Source: Diphasiastrum complanatum (Eukaryota; Streptophyta; Lycopodiopsida; Lycopodiales; Lycopodiaceae). Taken from it: a DNA stretch of 64,000 bases. Location of the stretch: NCBI GenBank assembly GCA_029204225.1, contig CM055103.1, forward strand, positions 5,454,852 through 5,518,851, read 5' to 3'. The position numbers and the translations under genes are program-made. A model generated the notes under the pieces. That model was not told the DNA's origin and did not search any database. It saw only the letters and a program-made list of their open reading frames with translations. The first letter of the stretch is position 1. Each line of letters opens with the position of its first letter. Shown here in pieces: positions 11,941-23,044 of this stretch.

Positions 11941-13083
11941 ACCCAGATTTCTATGGATCTATATCTTTCGTTGAGAGAAAAATATGAATCAGATTCCCAT
12001 TTTGGTCACATTTGGAACATTGTTCAGACCGGAAGAAATGTGGATAGTGTTAAGTCAGAAACACAGGGGACTCAACTAACTAAGATTGTGGAACAGTTCA
12101 CCATTCGAGATGAATTACTATTTTGGAATGAGAAAGTTTGTGTACCTAGGGATGATGAGCTCAAACGAAAGATTTTGTTTGAATGTCATGACATACCCTG
12201 TGCAGGACATCCCGGTATACACAGGACTCTAGACTTGGTTAAGAGGAAATTTTATTGGCCAAAGCTCAAGCCATATGTCGAGTCATATATTGTCAAATGC
12301 AAGTCTTGTCAACTAGCAAAGGCTGAACGCCATAAGGCTGGTGGTTTATTGCATTCGTTGGATATCCCAGATAAGAAGTGGGAAAGCATATCTATGGATT
12401 TTGTAGTTGGACTTCCAAAGACCCAACATCAATTTGATTATATTTGGGTTGTAGTGGATCGGTTAACTAAGTTAGCTGCATTTATACCAGTCAAGTCAAC
12501 TGTAAAGGCTTCTGATTTATCCCAAATCTTTGTTGAAAGATTATTTCGGTTATATGGTCTGCCAAGTGACATTGTTGGTTATAGAGATCCTAAGTTCACA
12601 GGTCACTTTTGGTCAGCAGTGTTCCATAAACTGGAAACTTCTTTGAGTTTAAGTTCTTCTAATCATCCTGAATCAGATGGCAAGACAGAAAGCACTAATC
12701 AAACTATGGAAGATATTTGGAGGACGTATGTTTCTCACAGACAATCTCATTGGGAAGATTATCTCCCACTGGTTGAGTTTGTATATAATAGTAGAAAACA
12801 TTCTGCTACAAGTTACAGTCCCTTTTATGCTTATGTACGGTTTTCAACCTAGATCTCCAGTTAATGTTGAGACGAAGTTTGTTAAGACCCAGAAGGTTGC
12901 TGATTTTTTGCATAATATGCAAGAAATGTTGCAAGTGGCTAAGGATAGTATTCGAAGTGCTCAGGATAGAGCTAAACACTATACCGATCTTAAGAGATCT
13001 CCAAGAGATTTTAAAGTTGATGACTGGTATATCTTAGGATTCCAAAAAATTATAAGACGTTATGTACAGGGAAGCATTATAAG
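11941..13083 (+). pseudogene. Chromovirus integrase, catalytic Asp lost
   Basis: H2C2 zinc region: H at HDIPCAGHPGIHRT, then CKSCQLAK with the two Cys. Catalytic core: first Asp in SMDFVVGLP; the second, normally in an S-D-R-D motif, is altered to GYRDPKF; the Glu is retained in DGKTESTNQ. The ORF from 11839 stops at 12852, and the remainder (PRSPVNVETKF, AQDRAKHYTDLKR) continues in another frame to about 13030. Strand transfer should be abolished by the Asp replacement alone. Confidence 0.88.
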
Positions 13084-13432
13084 TTGTCTACCCGTTATTG
13101 TAGACCTTTCAGGATTGTACGTAGAATTGGTTCTTTGGCGTATGAACTCGATCTTCAAGAAAAATCGACTGCACACCCAGTATTTCATGTAAGTCGTTTG
13201 AAACTAAGTTTTCATGACAGTGATACAGTTGGATCGGATGAGGATTTATCCCATTTGGAAGATTTGTCGCTTAGTGTACTGTTGGAACCTGAGAAAGTGC
13301 TCAAAACTAGAGGTAAACAATTGAGAAATCGTTCTATCTCTAAGTGAAATTCGGTGGAAGGGTCGTACTAAGGATGATAATTCATGGGAGAGGGTTGATA
13401 GCATAAAGAAGAATTTTCCAGATTTTAGTTTC
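13084..13432 (+). pseudogene. Integrase C-terminus and chromodomain
   Basis: Contains the gypsy C-terminal sequence LAYELDLQE and HPVFHVSRLK followed by a chromodomain-like part, EPEKVLKTRGKQLRNRSI, then after a stop and frameshift at 13345 W-K-G-R-T and SWERVDSI. In intact chromoviruses this domain steers integration by binding modified histones. It ends at TAA just before the purine tract. Confidence 0.8.
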
Positions 13433-13450
13433 TAAGGATAGAAACAGTTT

Positions 13451-13463
13451 AAAGAGGAAATAA
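13451..13463 (+). other. Polypurine tract
   Basis: AAAGAGGAAATAA immediately before the 3' LTR, the expected position for second-strand priming. Confidence 0.65.
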
Positions 13464-13985
13464 TGTTATGTCCATGACCAATACATAGAATACATTATAC
13501 TCCTAGTCTTGGATACACAGTACTCCAGTGAAACAAGTTGTTAGTTATGCCACGTCATACTGGACGTGACCTGATAGTAACTAGTATCCTTGTGAGGTTC
13601 AGAACACACTAAATGGAGTTTAGACAAGGTATGAGACAGTGTATGCATGTGTAGAGTTATCAATAGCAATTCTATGAATAGTTGGTCCATGCATAGGACT
13701 CTATTCTAGGTGAATCTATGTATAGGGAACTTAGGGCTATGCATGGCTAAGTGCCCAGGATGGTTTTGGCTCTATATAATGGGTTCAAACTCGTCCTACT
13801 TCTCATCATGGTTCTTGATTCATTCCCAGACTCTCACTCAACATTCATGCTTCTTGTTCCTTGGCTTGGGGGTGAGGCTTCTAGAGATTGATTGGATGCT
13901 TCTACTTGGTTGGGTGGTTTCTCCACAGTGTGTTATCCTTTGTGTTTAGTATTTGTAAGCAGGATCTAAGGAGCTTCCCTTTTAA
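13464..13985 (+). repeat. 3' LTR of chromovirus
   Basis: 522 bp copy of 7404-7924 with the same start TGTTATGTCC and end CCCTTTTAA. Scattered substitutions give a few percent divergence. TATA box conserved at 13773-13779. Confidence 0.93.
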
Positions 13986-15085
13986 GCAAGCAGAGATAGA
14001 GCAGGGATCGGGGCAGAAGCCAGCGAGGAGCAGACAATGAAGGGAAGGAGGATCGGACCAGGCCAAGCCATATTTTTGCCGTCAAAAATTCGGCTAACAT
14101 TTGGCAAGTGCATAAACTCACAGGTTTCATGCTTTGCAATTTAGTCTAGAAACTCCCCTTGCATTGCATCACTCCATACCTTTGATCTTTGGCTTGATGT
14201 TGGGTCCTTGTTTTCCATGATGTTCTCCATAAGCGGGATGATTTTTTGTGTGTTCATGAGTAGACTACTTCCTTTTACCCTCTTTACTAGATTTTGCTTG
14301 CTTTCTTGACCCTTTCAGGCTATCTCTGACATCCTCAAGTTGCTTTTGATACCGCTTGGGAGGCTTTTAGGTTCTTGTGCCAAACTCCTTGGTGTAGTGT
14401 ATCCCAATGCTCAAAAAGTAAGCTATCTTGTGATAGTAGTGTTTGGCGAATCCGACAATAGATTGGCTAATTCTTGCTGATTTTGGCGAAGGGATGACCT
14501 AGTAAATTTCTAGCAAATTCATATGTTTGGCATTAGTTCTAATTGTAATTGTGTTACACTCATTTGAGTGTGACGATATTAAACAATGCCAACCATGGCC
14601 TGATGATCATGCAAGGACAACACTGATCAAAACTTTTTTCCCTCTCCAAAACCCTCTGCCATAGAGGTGAAGAGAAAAGGAGAGAGAGCATGGGCTGTCA
14701 CGCACATCCAACACGAAACACTGCTTAACATATTTATGTGGACAACGGACGTAGGAGCAAGGATCATCACGCGGATACATTGTAGGCCATAGGATTGGAT
14801 TTAAGAAAGATCTATGGTGAAGATCACGCTACACATGATTGACATGGGCCATTGAACTGGAAGGAATCAGTACATGACAATTGAAAGGGCCTGAAGGGCA
14901 TTAGGCCAAGCAATTTCATCAAAAATCTTTGAATTAAAATTATGAAATGGACCTGACATTTAGAATTTAATATTTTTCATTAAAAATCTTCGAAATGAAG
15001 AGATGGTTCAAAAATTAGACATGCCCTTATTTCCATCTCCTTGAGCCTATTTTGACCAAACGAAGGGCTACAGACTCCAAACGAG
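13986..15085. other. Spacer without recognised gene
   Basis: No conserved protein. It begins with a purine-rich stretch (GCAAGCAGAGATAGAGCAGG) and continues as AT-rich sequence with no repeat structure I could define. Confidence 0.5.
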
Positions 15086-16097
15086 TGTTAGATTATTCTC
15101 CTACAAATCAACTAATCAACATTTTAATCTTCGTCCAACTTTTATCCAGACCTGCAGATTTCTTCGTGTTTTTACACAGTCTGCATAACTACTCGGAAAC
15201 GGCTTACAATGTTGGCATTTTTGGGATTTTTGTCTTTTGGCATTTTCTCTCACTTCGGTTTTTTCGCAAAATTTCAGATGCCTCAAATGTTAAGAAAATA
15301 ATGTTGGCAAAGACCTTCGCATTTTTTGCATGACAGTGTACGTTCCTTTCTACAACGTGACAGTTTATGTTCAAATCTGCAGACAGACTGTTTATGACCG
15401 AAGCCACCGACTTGCATTAATTTACCAAGCAAGTAATTTATGAGAAGTCCTAACTGGATGGATGTCAGCACATCACAACCAACTAGATGATGCATTTGAT
15501 GACCTAATTGCTTAGTATAAATAGTTTTTCATATTCCTACATGCATGAAGATCAATTATCAAGTATTGAATAGTTAACGTTCTCTCTCAAGCCTGCGAGC
15601 TTGAACACTCCTGAGCATTCTAGCTCACTTTTTTATAGTTGATTAGAGATTGCTATTATGCTTATTGCTTATTAGTAGTTGCGCTTAATTCAGACTTATA
15701 TTTAGCCGCTCAGAGATAGTTTAGAGTACGTGGCTTCGATCCGCAACTTGTTGTGCTCATTTACTTTTGTTTTGTTTTCATATTGAATCAATACTATCTT
15801 CTTATTGCGTTCAGGTTCGTCTCAGAATGTATGCATTTCTATAGTTCTTCGCGATTGATTAGTTGTCTAATAATTCAATGCTTTAATTTTTGGCTATGTA
15901 ATCACTGAAAGTTAGTTACTATAAGATCGAACGTGATTTCTATCACTATTGTTTTGTTCGAAATTGATAGGCATAGTCATGCATAGAGAAAGAGAGAAAT
16001 AGTTTATTTCAATGCGCACAATAAGTTTTAATTCTTTTCATTCAAATTCTTTTTATTCAAGTCTATTCGACCTATCTTTCAACACCTCTTTCCAACA
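15086..16097 (+). repeat. LTR of copia family B (probable solo or stranded LTR)
   Basis: About 1.0 kb, starts TGTTAGATTATTCTCC and ends TTTCCAACA. The same sequence in reverse complement is at 51115-51998 and, as its right end, 63546-64000. Neither a purine tract on its left nor a primer site on its right is present, so it is not attached to an internal region here. The 5 bp on each side (ACGAG, TGTAG) do not match, so no target duplication is seen. It contains a short CTCTCTC run where the 51 kb copy has a 152 bp tract. Confidence 0.85.
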
Positions 16098-16123
16098 TGT
16101 AGGACTCTATTTGAAGTCCTACA
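16098..16123. repeat. Short perfect inverted repeat
   Basis: TGTAGGACT and AGTCCTACA separated by 8 bases, extendable by one A/T pair. It sits exactly at the junction between the family-B LTR and the minus-strand copia fragment. Confidence 0.7.
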
Positions 16124-17408
16124 TTTCGAGAATAGCAGAGTCCATAGTCCTTTGTGCTCTGTAAGTATTACCGAATGCTCTTGGCAACTTTTCAGTGTGT
16201 CGGACCTGGATTTATGTTAAATTGGCTCAATTTGAACACTACATAGGCAATGTTTGGCCTTGTATTGTCTGCCAAGTACATCAAATAACCAATAAGCATT
16301 TTGTAAGGCTTATGTTGCATAACTTGTCGTTCTGCATCATCTTTGGGACAGTCTTCACTTGTCAATATTGTGCCATGTACCATAGGAGTGTTTACTCCCT
16401 TGCAATTTGTCATGTCAAAATCATCAATAATCTTTTGAATGTAGCTTGACTGGTGTAGATATAATTTCCCACCTTCAAGAACTCTGTCGATGTGCAAACC
16501 CAAGTAGCACTTTGCTTCTCCGATATTTCAAAGTGCTTTGAAATATCTTGCTTCACATGTGCAATCAAGTTTTCACATCTTGACAAGATTAGTGTGTCAT
16601 TTACATAGACACCAATGATGATGATCTCTCCATCTATGACCTTTACATAAACATTGTAATCGGCCATCGGGGGCTGAAAGACCAAGGATCTGAGAGCGTG
16701 ATCTTTTTTCTTGTACCACTGTCTGGCAGACTATTTCATTCCATAAATGCTCTCATCTACAATATGGATCTTTAGATCATAGACAGCTACATAAGCAAAT
16801 AATATGCGTATTGATGCATGCTTTACAACAGGAGAAAATGTTTCAGTATAGTCGATTCCATGTTTCTGTGAGAAACCTTTTGCAACTAGCCTGACTTTGT
16901 ATCTCGATACATTGCCATCTGGTCCATATTTATATTTGTAGATCCATTTACACTTGACAATCTTTCTCTCAGATAGAACCAGTTCAATTGTCCAGACCTT
17001 GTTTGCTTGCATGGAGCTCATTTCTTCCTCCATTGTCTTTATCCATTTGTCCTTGTCGATGGCTTCTTCATAAGTTTGTGGTTCACCACCGAATTCACAA
17101 AACTCTTCGGCTGCCAAAGCTGAGCTGTCAAGCACAGATCTGACTGGTGCTCTTCTTTCTCTTGTCGATATCCTTGGAGATTGTGCAAGAGCTTCGATGG
17201 CTTTGTCTTTGTTGAGTATCTTGTAGCAGGTTTCCTAGGTAAAGGCTGCATGTCGGGTTGTTCATCGTCTGAACTGTCACTCAGTCTATCTGAAATTCGA
17301 CCATCTTCATTTGGATGCTCGGGGTCCACTCCCTTTGTCGATGTCGGTAGGTTGTAGTACTACTTGCCAAAAACTTCATTGCTAACTAGATCCTCATTAG
17401 CCCTTGTA
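16124..17408 (-). pseudogene. Copia RT fragment (3' piece of a split element)
   Basis: Minus-strand Ty1/copia polyprotein remnant. In order: post-integrase linker (DRLSDSSDDEQ), RT start (AMEEEMS-like EEEMSSMQANKVW), CKWIYKYKYGPDG, RYKVRLVAKGFSQ, ETFSPVV, then GVYVNDTLILS in place of the catalytic Y-V-D-D, then YLMYLADNTRP and the start of RNase H (STKDYGLCYS) at about 16130. The Y-V-N-D change should kill polymerase activity. Several stops and frame changes (about 17140, 16730, 16500). Its upstream part is probably 20084-20474, separated by the opposite-strand copia at 17411-20083. Confidence 0.85.
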
Positions 17409-17410
17409 AG

Positions 17411-20083
17411 CCAAGGACAAAGACAAAGATGGAGAAGAGAATGACTCAACTCATCCTTCTATTTCCAAGACCAAGAAGAAGAAAGTCAAGTGTTTCTTTT
17501 GCGGCAAGAAGGGGCACTATGCCTCTAATTGCTTCAAAAATAATAATAAACTCAAACAAGCAAATATTTCTAATGAGAAAAAAGAAGACTTTATTTCAAG
17601 TGAAGGAGAAGGATCCCTCATGGCGTCAAGCTTTTCTTCAACACCTTTCAAGAAGGATGGAGCATGGTACATCGATAGTGGTGCCTCATCACATATGTAT
17701 TGTTCAAAGGAGTCTTTTGACTCTATTGTACCTTATAAAGGACTTAAAAGATCTATTTATATAGCAAATGATCATGAATGCTCTATTGAAGGAATTGGCA
17801 ATATTCTATTAAAACTTGCTTCTTCTAAAGTTCTATCACTTTTTAATGTTCTTTTTGTTCCTAAGCTTACAAATAACTTGATAAGTTTTGGAAAGTTGCT
17901 TGATTGTGATTGTGATGTGAAATTCAATGCCAATACTTGCTTTATTAAGAAAGGTGATGAGATCCTAGCTAATGGATCTAGATATGGTGGCATCTTCAAT
18001 TTAAATTCTTATGAGAATGCAAACTTTTGTGAAATTGCTTTTATGTCTAAGGAGGAGTTATGGCATAGGAGGTTGGGGCATCCCAACCATAAATGTATGC
18101 TTTCTATGATCAAGAATGATAAGGCTATTGGCCTACTAAGATCACTTTCCAAAGATATCAAGCCATGTGAGGCTTGTGCTATTGTAAAATCTCATAAAAA
18201 GCCATATCGAAAGTATTTTATTAAGACTTCTCATCCTTTGGAATTAATTCACTCGGATGTTCATTTTTCTTTCTCAAAAAGTATTGGTGGTGCAACTTGC
18301 TTTGTTACCTTCATTGATGATTTTACAAGATATACTTGGTTGTACCTTCTTTCTTCAAAAGCTATGGTGTTTGAACACTTCCTAGCTTTCAAAGCTTATG
18401 TTGAAAAACAGTTTTCTATCAAAGTTAAAGCTTTGAGATGTGATGGAGGAGGTGAATACATCTCCAACAAGTTCTATGATTATTGTGAGGTTAAAGGGAT
18501 TAAGAGAGAATTTTCTTGTGCTTATTCTCCATCTCAAAATGGGGGCCGAAAGAAAAAATCGATCTCTATGTGAATGTGTAAAGCAATCCGAATTGAAGAT
18601 TCTTTGCCTATTGAATATTGGGGAGAAGCAATAAATTGTGCAAATTATTTGTGCAATAGATTACCTCACAATACACTTGCAGGAAGATCACTATATGAAG
18701 TCTTGTTTGAGAAGAGACCTAAGGTTGATCGCCTTAGAGTTCTTGGATGTGCTTGCCTTGTTCATGTACTCTTGGAGATGATCCAAATTCTGTCAAAGGG
18801 ATCATGGTCGAATACTCATCCAACAAGAAGGCATACAGAATTTATATTCCCTCTACCTCAATTACAATTGAGAGTAGAGATGTTATTTTTCATGAGAATA
18901 AAAAATACATCTTTGATGAGGCCGAGATCAAAGATTCTCAAAAGGATTCTCCTATCATCACCCTTGAAAATTATCATGGAGAGATGGGGCCGAGAATTGA
19001 GGAGGAGTCACCGCGAGTCTTCTCACCAAGAAGATCACAAAGAGAAAGATCCGAGCCTAAGAGGCTCTCATATGGAGATAAAGGTAAACAAGCGGAACTC
19101 AACTCCACTAATTATGCATTTTTGTTTAACATGAAGAGCCAAATGATGTACACGAAGCACTCAACTCAAAAGAATGGTTTCTAGCCATGAAGGAGGAATA
19201 TGATGCATTGATTGCCAATAAGACATGGGAGCTTGTGGATCTTCCATCCAACAAACACACTATTGGTTGCGAATGGGTTTTTCGAGTCAAATATAATCAA
19301 GATGGCACAATCAACAAGTATAAGGCAAGACTTTGTGCAAAGGGCTTTGCTAAAGTTTATGGACTTGATTATGAGGAGACTTTTGCTCCAGTTGCAAAGA
19401 TGGTATCAATTAGAATCATCATTTCTATTGCTTGTTTTTTCAAATGGCAAGTTTTTCAACTAGATGTCTCAAATGCTTTTTTAAATGGATATCTAGAAGA
19501 AGAAATTTATATGGAACAACCCCTTGGGTTCATCCAAGACAAGACAAAAGTTTGCTTGCTCTTCAAAAGTCTCTATGGACTAAAGCAAGCACCAAGATCG
19601 TGGTATTCTCAACTTAACACTTTCCTGATCTCACTAGGATTCAATCTTAGTAACTATGATCCTTTCTTGTATGTCAAGTTCTATGATACTGATATTGTCG
19701 TTCTTCTAATTTATGTTGATGATATTATCCTAACAAGAAGTTGTATCAATTTAGTTGAAGAAACCAAAATTGCACTTGGAAGAGAATTCAAGATGCAAGA
19801 TCTTGAAAAAATTCATTACATCTTAGGATTAGAGATTGACTTCCATAATGAGAAAGCTTTTGCTTGTCAATCCAAGTATGCTCTTTACTGTTAAAAAAGT
19901 TCACTAGATTGTAAGAGTATTGATACTCCTATGGAGCAAATTGTAAAAGACCCTAACAAAGGTGATGAAAGATCCTTCGTGGACATCACTCTTTTTAGGA
20001 GTCTTCTAGGCTCCTTAATTTGGCTCACCATAACTAGGCCTGATGTAAGTTTTATTGTTCATAAGTTGAGCCAAGCTATGCAA
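17411..20083 (+). pseudogene. Copia gag-pol fragment (family like element C)
   Basis: Plus-strand Ty1/copia remnant without LTRs. Intact zinc knuckle CFFCGKKGHYASNC (about 17490); protease WYIDSGASSHMY with D-S-G; GAG-pre-integrase ELWHRRLGHPN; integrase with LIHSDVH and LRCDGGGEY; a frameshift at about 18540 falls right at the catalytic Glu. After two more frame changes (18574, 18750-19187) the RT is open: GCEWVFRVKYNQDG, NAFLNGYLEEEIYMEQP, SLYGLKQAPRSWY and an intact L-I-Y-V-D-D. A stop at 19892 precedes TPMEQIVKDP and the first RNase H motif, then it ends abruptly at about 20083. It closely resembles the element at 53256-55351. Confidence 0.88.
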
Positions 20084-20474
20084 CGTGACATCTTGCCTTT
20101 GATGCATGCATCACAAGATGTCGAACTGGTTGCATCTTTGATGCTAACTCCTGTGATGGTTCCATGCTGGCTTGCTTTATACAAAGCCATTGGGTTCATA
20201 TGACACTGTCTCCTATGCCATAGAACATTCATCGACGCATGGACTTGATGAGCCTGCTTTGTCGATAGGCGTACCTTCAGATGATACAGGTTGCCTCTGC
20301 ATCTTCTTTGAGTGATTAGTGTATTGGTGCTAGCATCAACTACATTGCATGCTTCATTGGTGAATACCACCCGCATGTCTGCATCTGCTATCCTTGCAAT
20401 TGATAGTAGATCCTTCTACAATGTAGGCACATATAGGACATCGTCCAGATTTTATCTCTACCATTGGTTGTAGT
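20084..20474 (-). pseudogene. Copia protease/pre-integrase fragment
   Basis: Minus-strand piece covering the end of protease (LDDVLYVPTL, then a stop, KDLLSIARIADAD) and the GAG-pre-integrase domain (LWHRRQCHMN and SCDACIKGKMSR). It is cut on the right by copia D1 at 20475 and on the left by the plus-strand copia ending at 20083. It is probably the upstream part of the same element as 16124-17408. Confidence 0.75.
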
Positions 20475-21127
20475 TGTGAAAAAAGTGGATCTTGAATGGA
20501 TCTAAACTCCCAAAATACTTCGCTAAGATCTTTGCACAACAAGCTACAAAAGCTAGAAATCTCAAAGCATCATAATGCTACCTTTGATACACATGAACTT
20601 GACAAAGCATTCAAGAGACAAAAGAAGCCAATAAAACGTACTGATGGTAGCCAAAAACAATAGCATACCAGCCTACAACAGCAGCCTACCACTTTTGGAA
20701 ACCTCTTAAGATCATACACAAAACTTGAAGACAATACACAAAGCAATGCTCTCAATCGAGGCAGAAACTATGACAATGATCTATTGATCTCTCTCAACAA
20801 TACAATAAATTTCTCCAACCTATTCTCCATGAATTTTAGTCTGATACAGGTGAGAGAGATGACTCTCTCTCCTCTCTCTAGAACTTAGGACCCAATTTTA
20901 GGATACTAGTAGCCTAAAATAGCCAATTTTGGCCTATATGTCCAAATAACATGATTTTGATGTCATTTTGAAGGTCTTGAAGTTTGAGAATTCTTCAATA
21001 TAAAATATATACTAAAATAAAAGTATATAGTCCTTTTTCACATGTGTGAAAGGTTAGATCCAAAACTATGTACACAAATTGCCAATTTAGGCCTCAAACT
21101 AGCTAGGAAATGTTGACAATTTTCACA
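20475..21127 (-). repeat. 3' LTR of D1
   Basis: 653 bp; on the minus strand it begins TGTGAAAATTGTCAAC and ends TTTTTTCACA(A). It matches 25705-26352 and the D2 LTRs. It contains a CACATGTG palindrome at about 21036-21052. Confidence 0.92.
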
Positions 21128-21140
21128 CTCCCTCTTCAAC
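21128..21140 (-). other. Polypurine tract of D1
   Basis: GTTGAAGAGGGAG on the minus strand, directly before the 3' LTR; nearly the same sequence precedes the D2 3' LTR. Confidence 0.8.
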
Positions 21141-22030
21141 TTTACTTGCTAGTTTTACAACATTACTTTGATCTAACTTAAGAATGATTTCCATCTTAAG
21201 GATAGATCTCCTCTCATTGATCCTAATATGTACAAACAATAAACTTCATAATTGATATAGATAATAGTGTCCATATTGGATGTTTCACTATTTCTTACAT
21301 CAATTTTACATTTCAAGATGAAACTAGTACATGAAGAATAACATAGAATGGGAGTGAAATGATTTCTCTATGTTTACACCTTTGAAATCTTTGTAAAACA
21401 GCAACAAACATGTAACAAGTGAAAGTGATGAATGCTTGCTTGCATGTCTTCTCCATATTTCACTTCTTGTGAAATGTATGTGTCAAAATCCACCATGAAT
21501 GAGCCTCCATTGTCTTCTTGCCATGAAGAACCATCAAGTCTTGGAAATCCATGAGTAAAAGAATACAAAAATGATGCTAAGCAACCTCCATAGGACTTCA
21601 CATAACTAGTAGGTAGCACTAGTCCTTCTTCAAGATCCATTGGATAAAAAGATGATCATAGATTCACCAAATTTTGACAATTTCCACACATTGACATAAC
21701 ATAGCTCAAACATAAAGTTAGATGAGTAAAGTAGGTATGAGCAAGACTTCTTTGTTGCTCCTTTTTCTTTACTTGATTCTTCAATAACCTGCAAAAATAG
21801 ATCCTTAGTGCCTTGGCCATTTGATTCTTCTTTGATGCTCTTGACTAGCTCCAAATTGCCAATTTCCAATTGGTATTGATGAAGCTCATTAAGGTCAACC
21901 TCTTGATCTTCCTCTTGACCATCAAAACCATTGACCAAAACATGTTTTCTAGAACCATAAATGACATCCATTTCCTGATGACAACCATCCATTTGCATAC
22001 CATCATCTACACAAGAAGATGTACCAAAAC
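21141..22030 (-). other. Unrecognised 3' module of D1 in the RT position
   Basis: Follows the integrase-RT linker (LTYDEKGKQVVEGTNLALL). Where RT should begin, the translation changes to sequence I do not recognise: DQEVDLNELHQYQ, LVKSIKEE, GTKDLFLQVIEESSK, CYVNVWKLSKF, then after a frame change DLEEGLVLPTSYVKSYG, SFTHGFPRLD and HVCCCFTKISK. D2 carries the same motifs in the same order (39500-40470) with strong nucleotide similarity. No zinc finger, Y-V-D-D, RNase H motif or clear signal peptide is seen. It may be a captured host fragment or a diverged element-specific protein; function unknown. Confidence 0.7.
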
Positions 22031-23044
22031 ATGTGAGTAAAGCCAAGTTTGTACCTTCCACAACTTGCTTACCCTTCTCATCATATGTAAGTCTTGTTGT
22101 CTTTTCTCTTTGCCTTGAGAATCTTCTTGGAACTGGACTTGGAGAGGCTTCTCCACCATCATCATCCATAGATCCATCACCATCAAGAAAGCTAGGAGAA
22201 ACAACATCAAGATTATTAGTTTAATCAACATCAACTTTCTTTGGTACATTGCCTTCTTCAAAGATGACATCTCTAAAAATGAGAACTTTTATTGTTGAAG
22301 GAATTATACTTTGTAAGCCTTGCTTACTTCACTATAGCCAACAAACACACCCTTCTTTGATGAAGGGTCTTCTTTAGTTCTATCATCAAAAGTTATGTTG
22401 ACAAAACAAGTACAACCAAAGATCCTACAATGCTTGACACTCGGCCTCCTACCACATAGGACCTCAAAGGGAGTCTCACCGTCCAAGGAAGCACTTGTCC
22501 ACCTATTACAAATAAAGTTAGCACATGCTAAAGCTTCCTCCCAAAAAGACTTAGGAAGATTTGCATGTAGTCTCATTGTCTTGGCACATTCACAAAGGGT
22601 TTCATTCTTCCGCTCGGCCACTCCATTCTGTTGTGGAGTCCTAAGACTAGAAAACTTTGTCTTAATCCCATGTGCTATGCAAAAATATTTGAGTTTATTT
22701 GAAATATATTCCCCTCCATTATCTGATCTTAAGCATTTGATCTTTGTATTGAATTGGTTTTTGATTCCATTATTGAACTTGACAAATGCAACAAATACTT
22801 CATCCTTGTTTTTAAGAAGATAGACCCAAGTATACCTACTAAATTCATCAATGAAAGTTGCATACATCTTTGCCCCACCATTGCTAGTTGTACTAGGAGA
22901 ATGAATATCAGAATGCACAAGTTGAAAAAAAAAAATTAGATCTAAAAGTAGATCTAGAATAAGCAAGTCTATGAGATTTGGACAAGGCACAATGTTCACA
23001 AACACTATTGTTTGTAACAAGACTTTAAGGGAGACCAAGAACAT
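22031..23044 (-). pseudogene. D1 integrase
   Basis: Copia integrase core with all three acidic residues: LVHSDIH, LRSDNGGEYISNK and TPQQNGVAERKNE, then FWEEALACANFICNR, FGCTCFVN and KGVFVGYSEVSKAY. The frame is open for about 246 codons (23044-22304); the C-terminal linker with PVPRRFSRQREK continues in a different frame down to about 22030. Upstream the H-C part (CEHCALSKSHRL) is in yet another frame. The intact catalytic core in an element without RT is notable. Confidence 0.88.

Larger units (their letters stand above)
7404..13985 (+). mobile_element. Ty3/gypsy chromovirus, both LTRs, decayed
   Basis: A 6.6 kb LTR retrotransposon: LTR, tRNA-iMet primer site, 1.7 kb leader, gag, protease, reverse transcriptase, RNase H, integrase, C-terminal chromodomain, purine tract, LTR. 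The PR-RT-RH-IN order places it in Ty3/gypsy, and the chromodomain after integrase marks a chromovirus. It cannot be autonomous: gag has an in-frame stop and a ruined zinc knuckle, most of the reverse transcriptase palm is deleted, a second integrase catalytic Asp is replaced, and there are several frameshifts. The LTRs differ at roughly 4-5% by eye. No clear 5 bp target duplication is visible (CAACA/ACAAC on the left, GCAAG on the right). Confidence 0.93.

Noticed and set aside
21141-22030. D module as an envelope-like protein
   Set aside because: No signal peptide, no clear membrane anchor and no cleavage-site pattern; hydrophobic patches alone are not enough.
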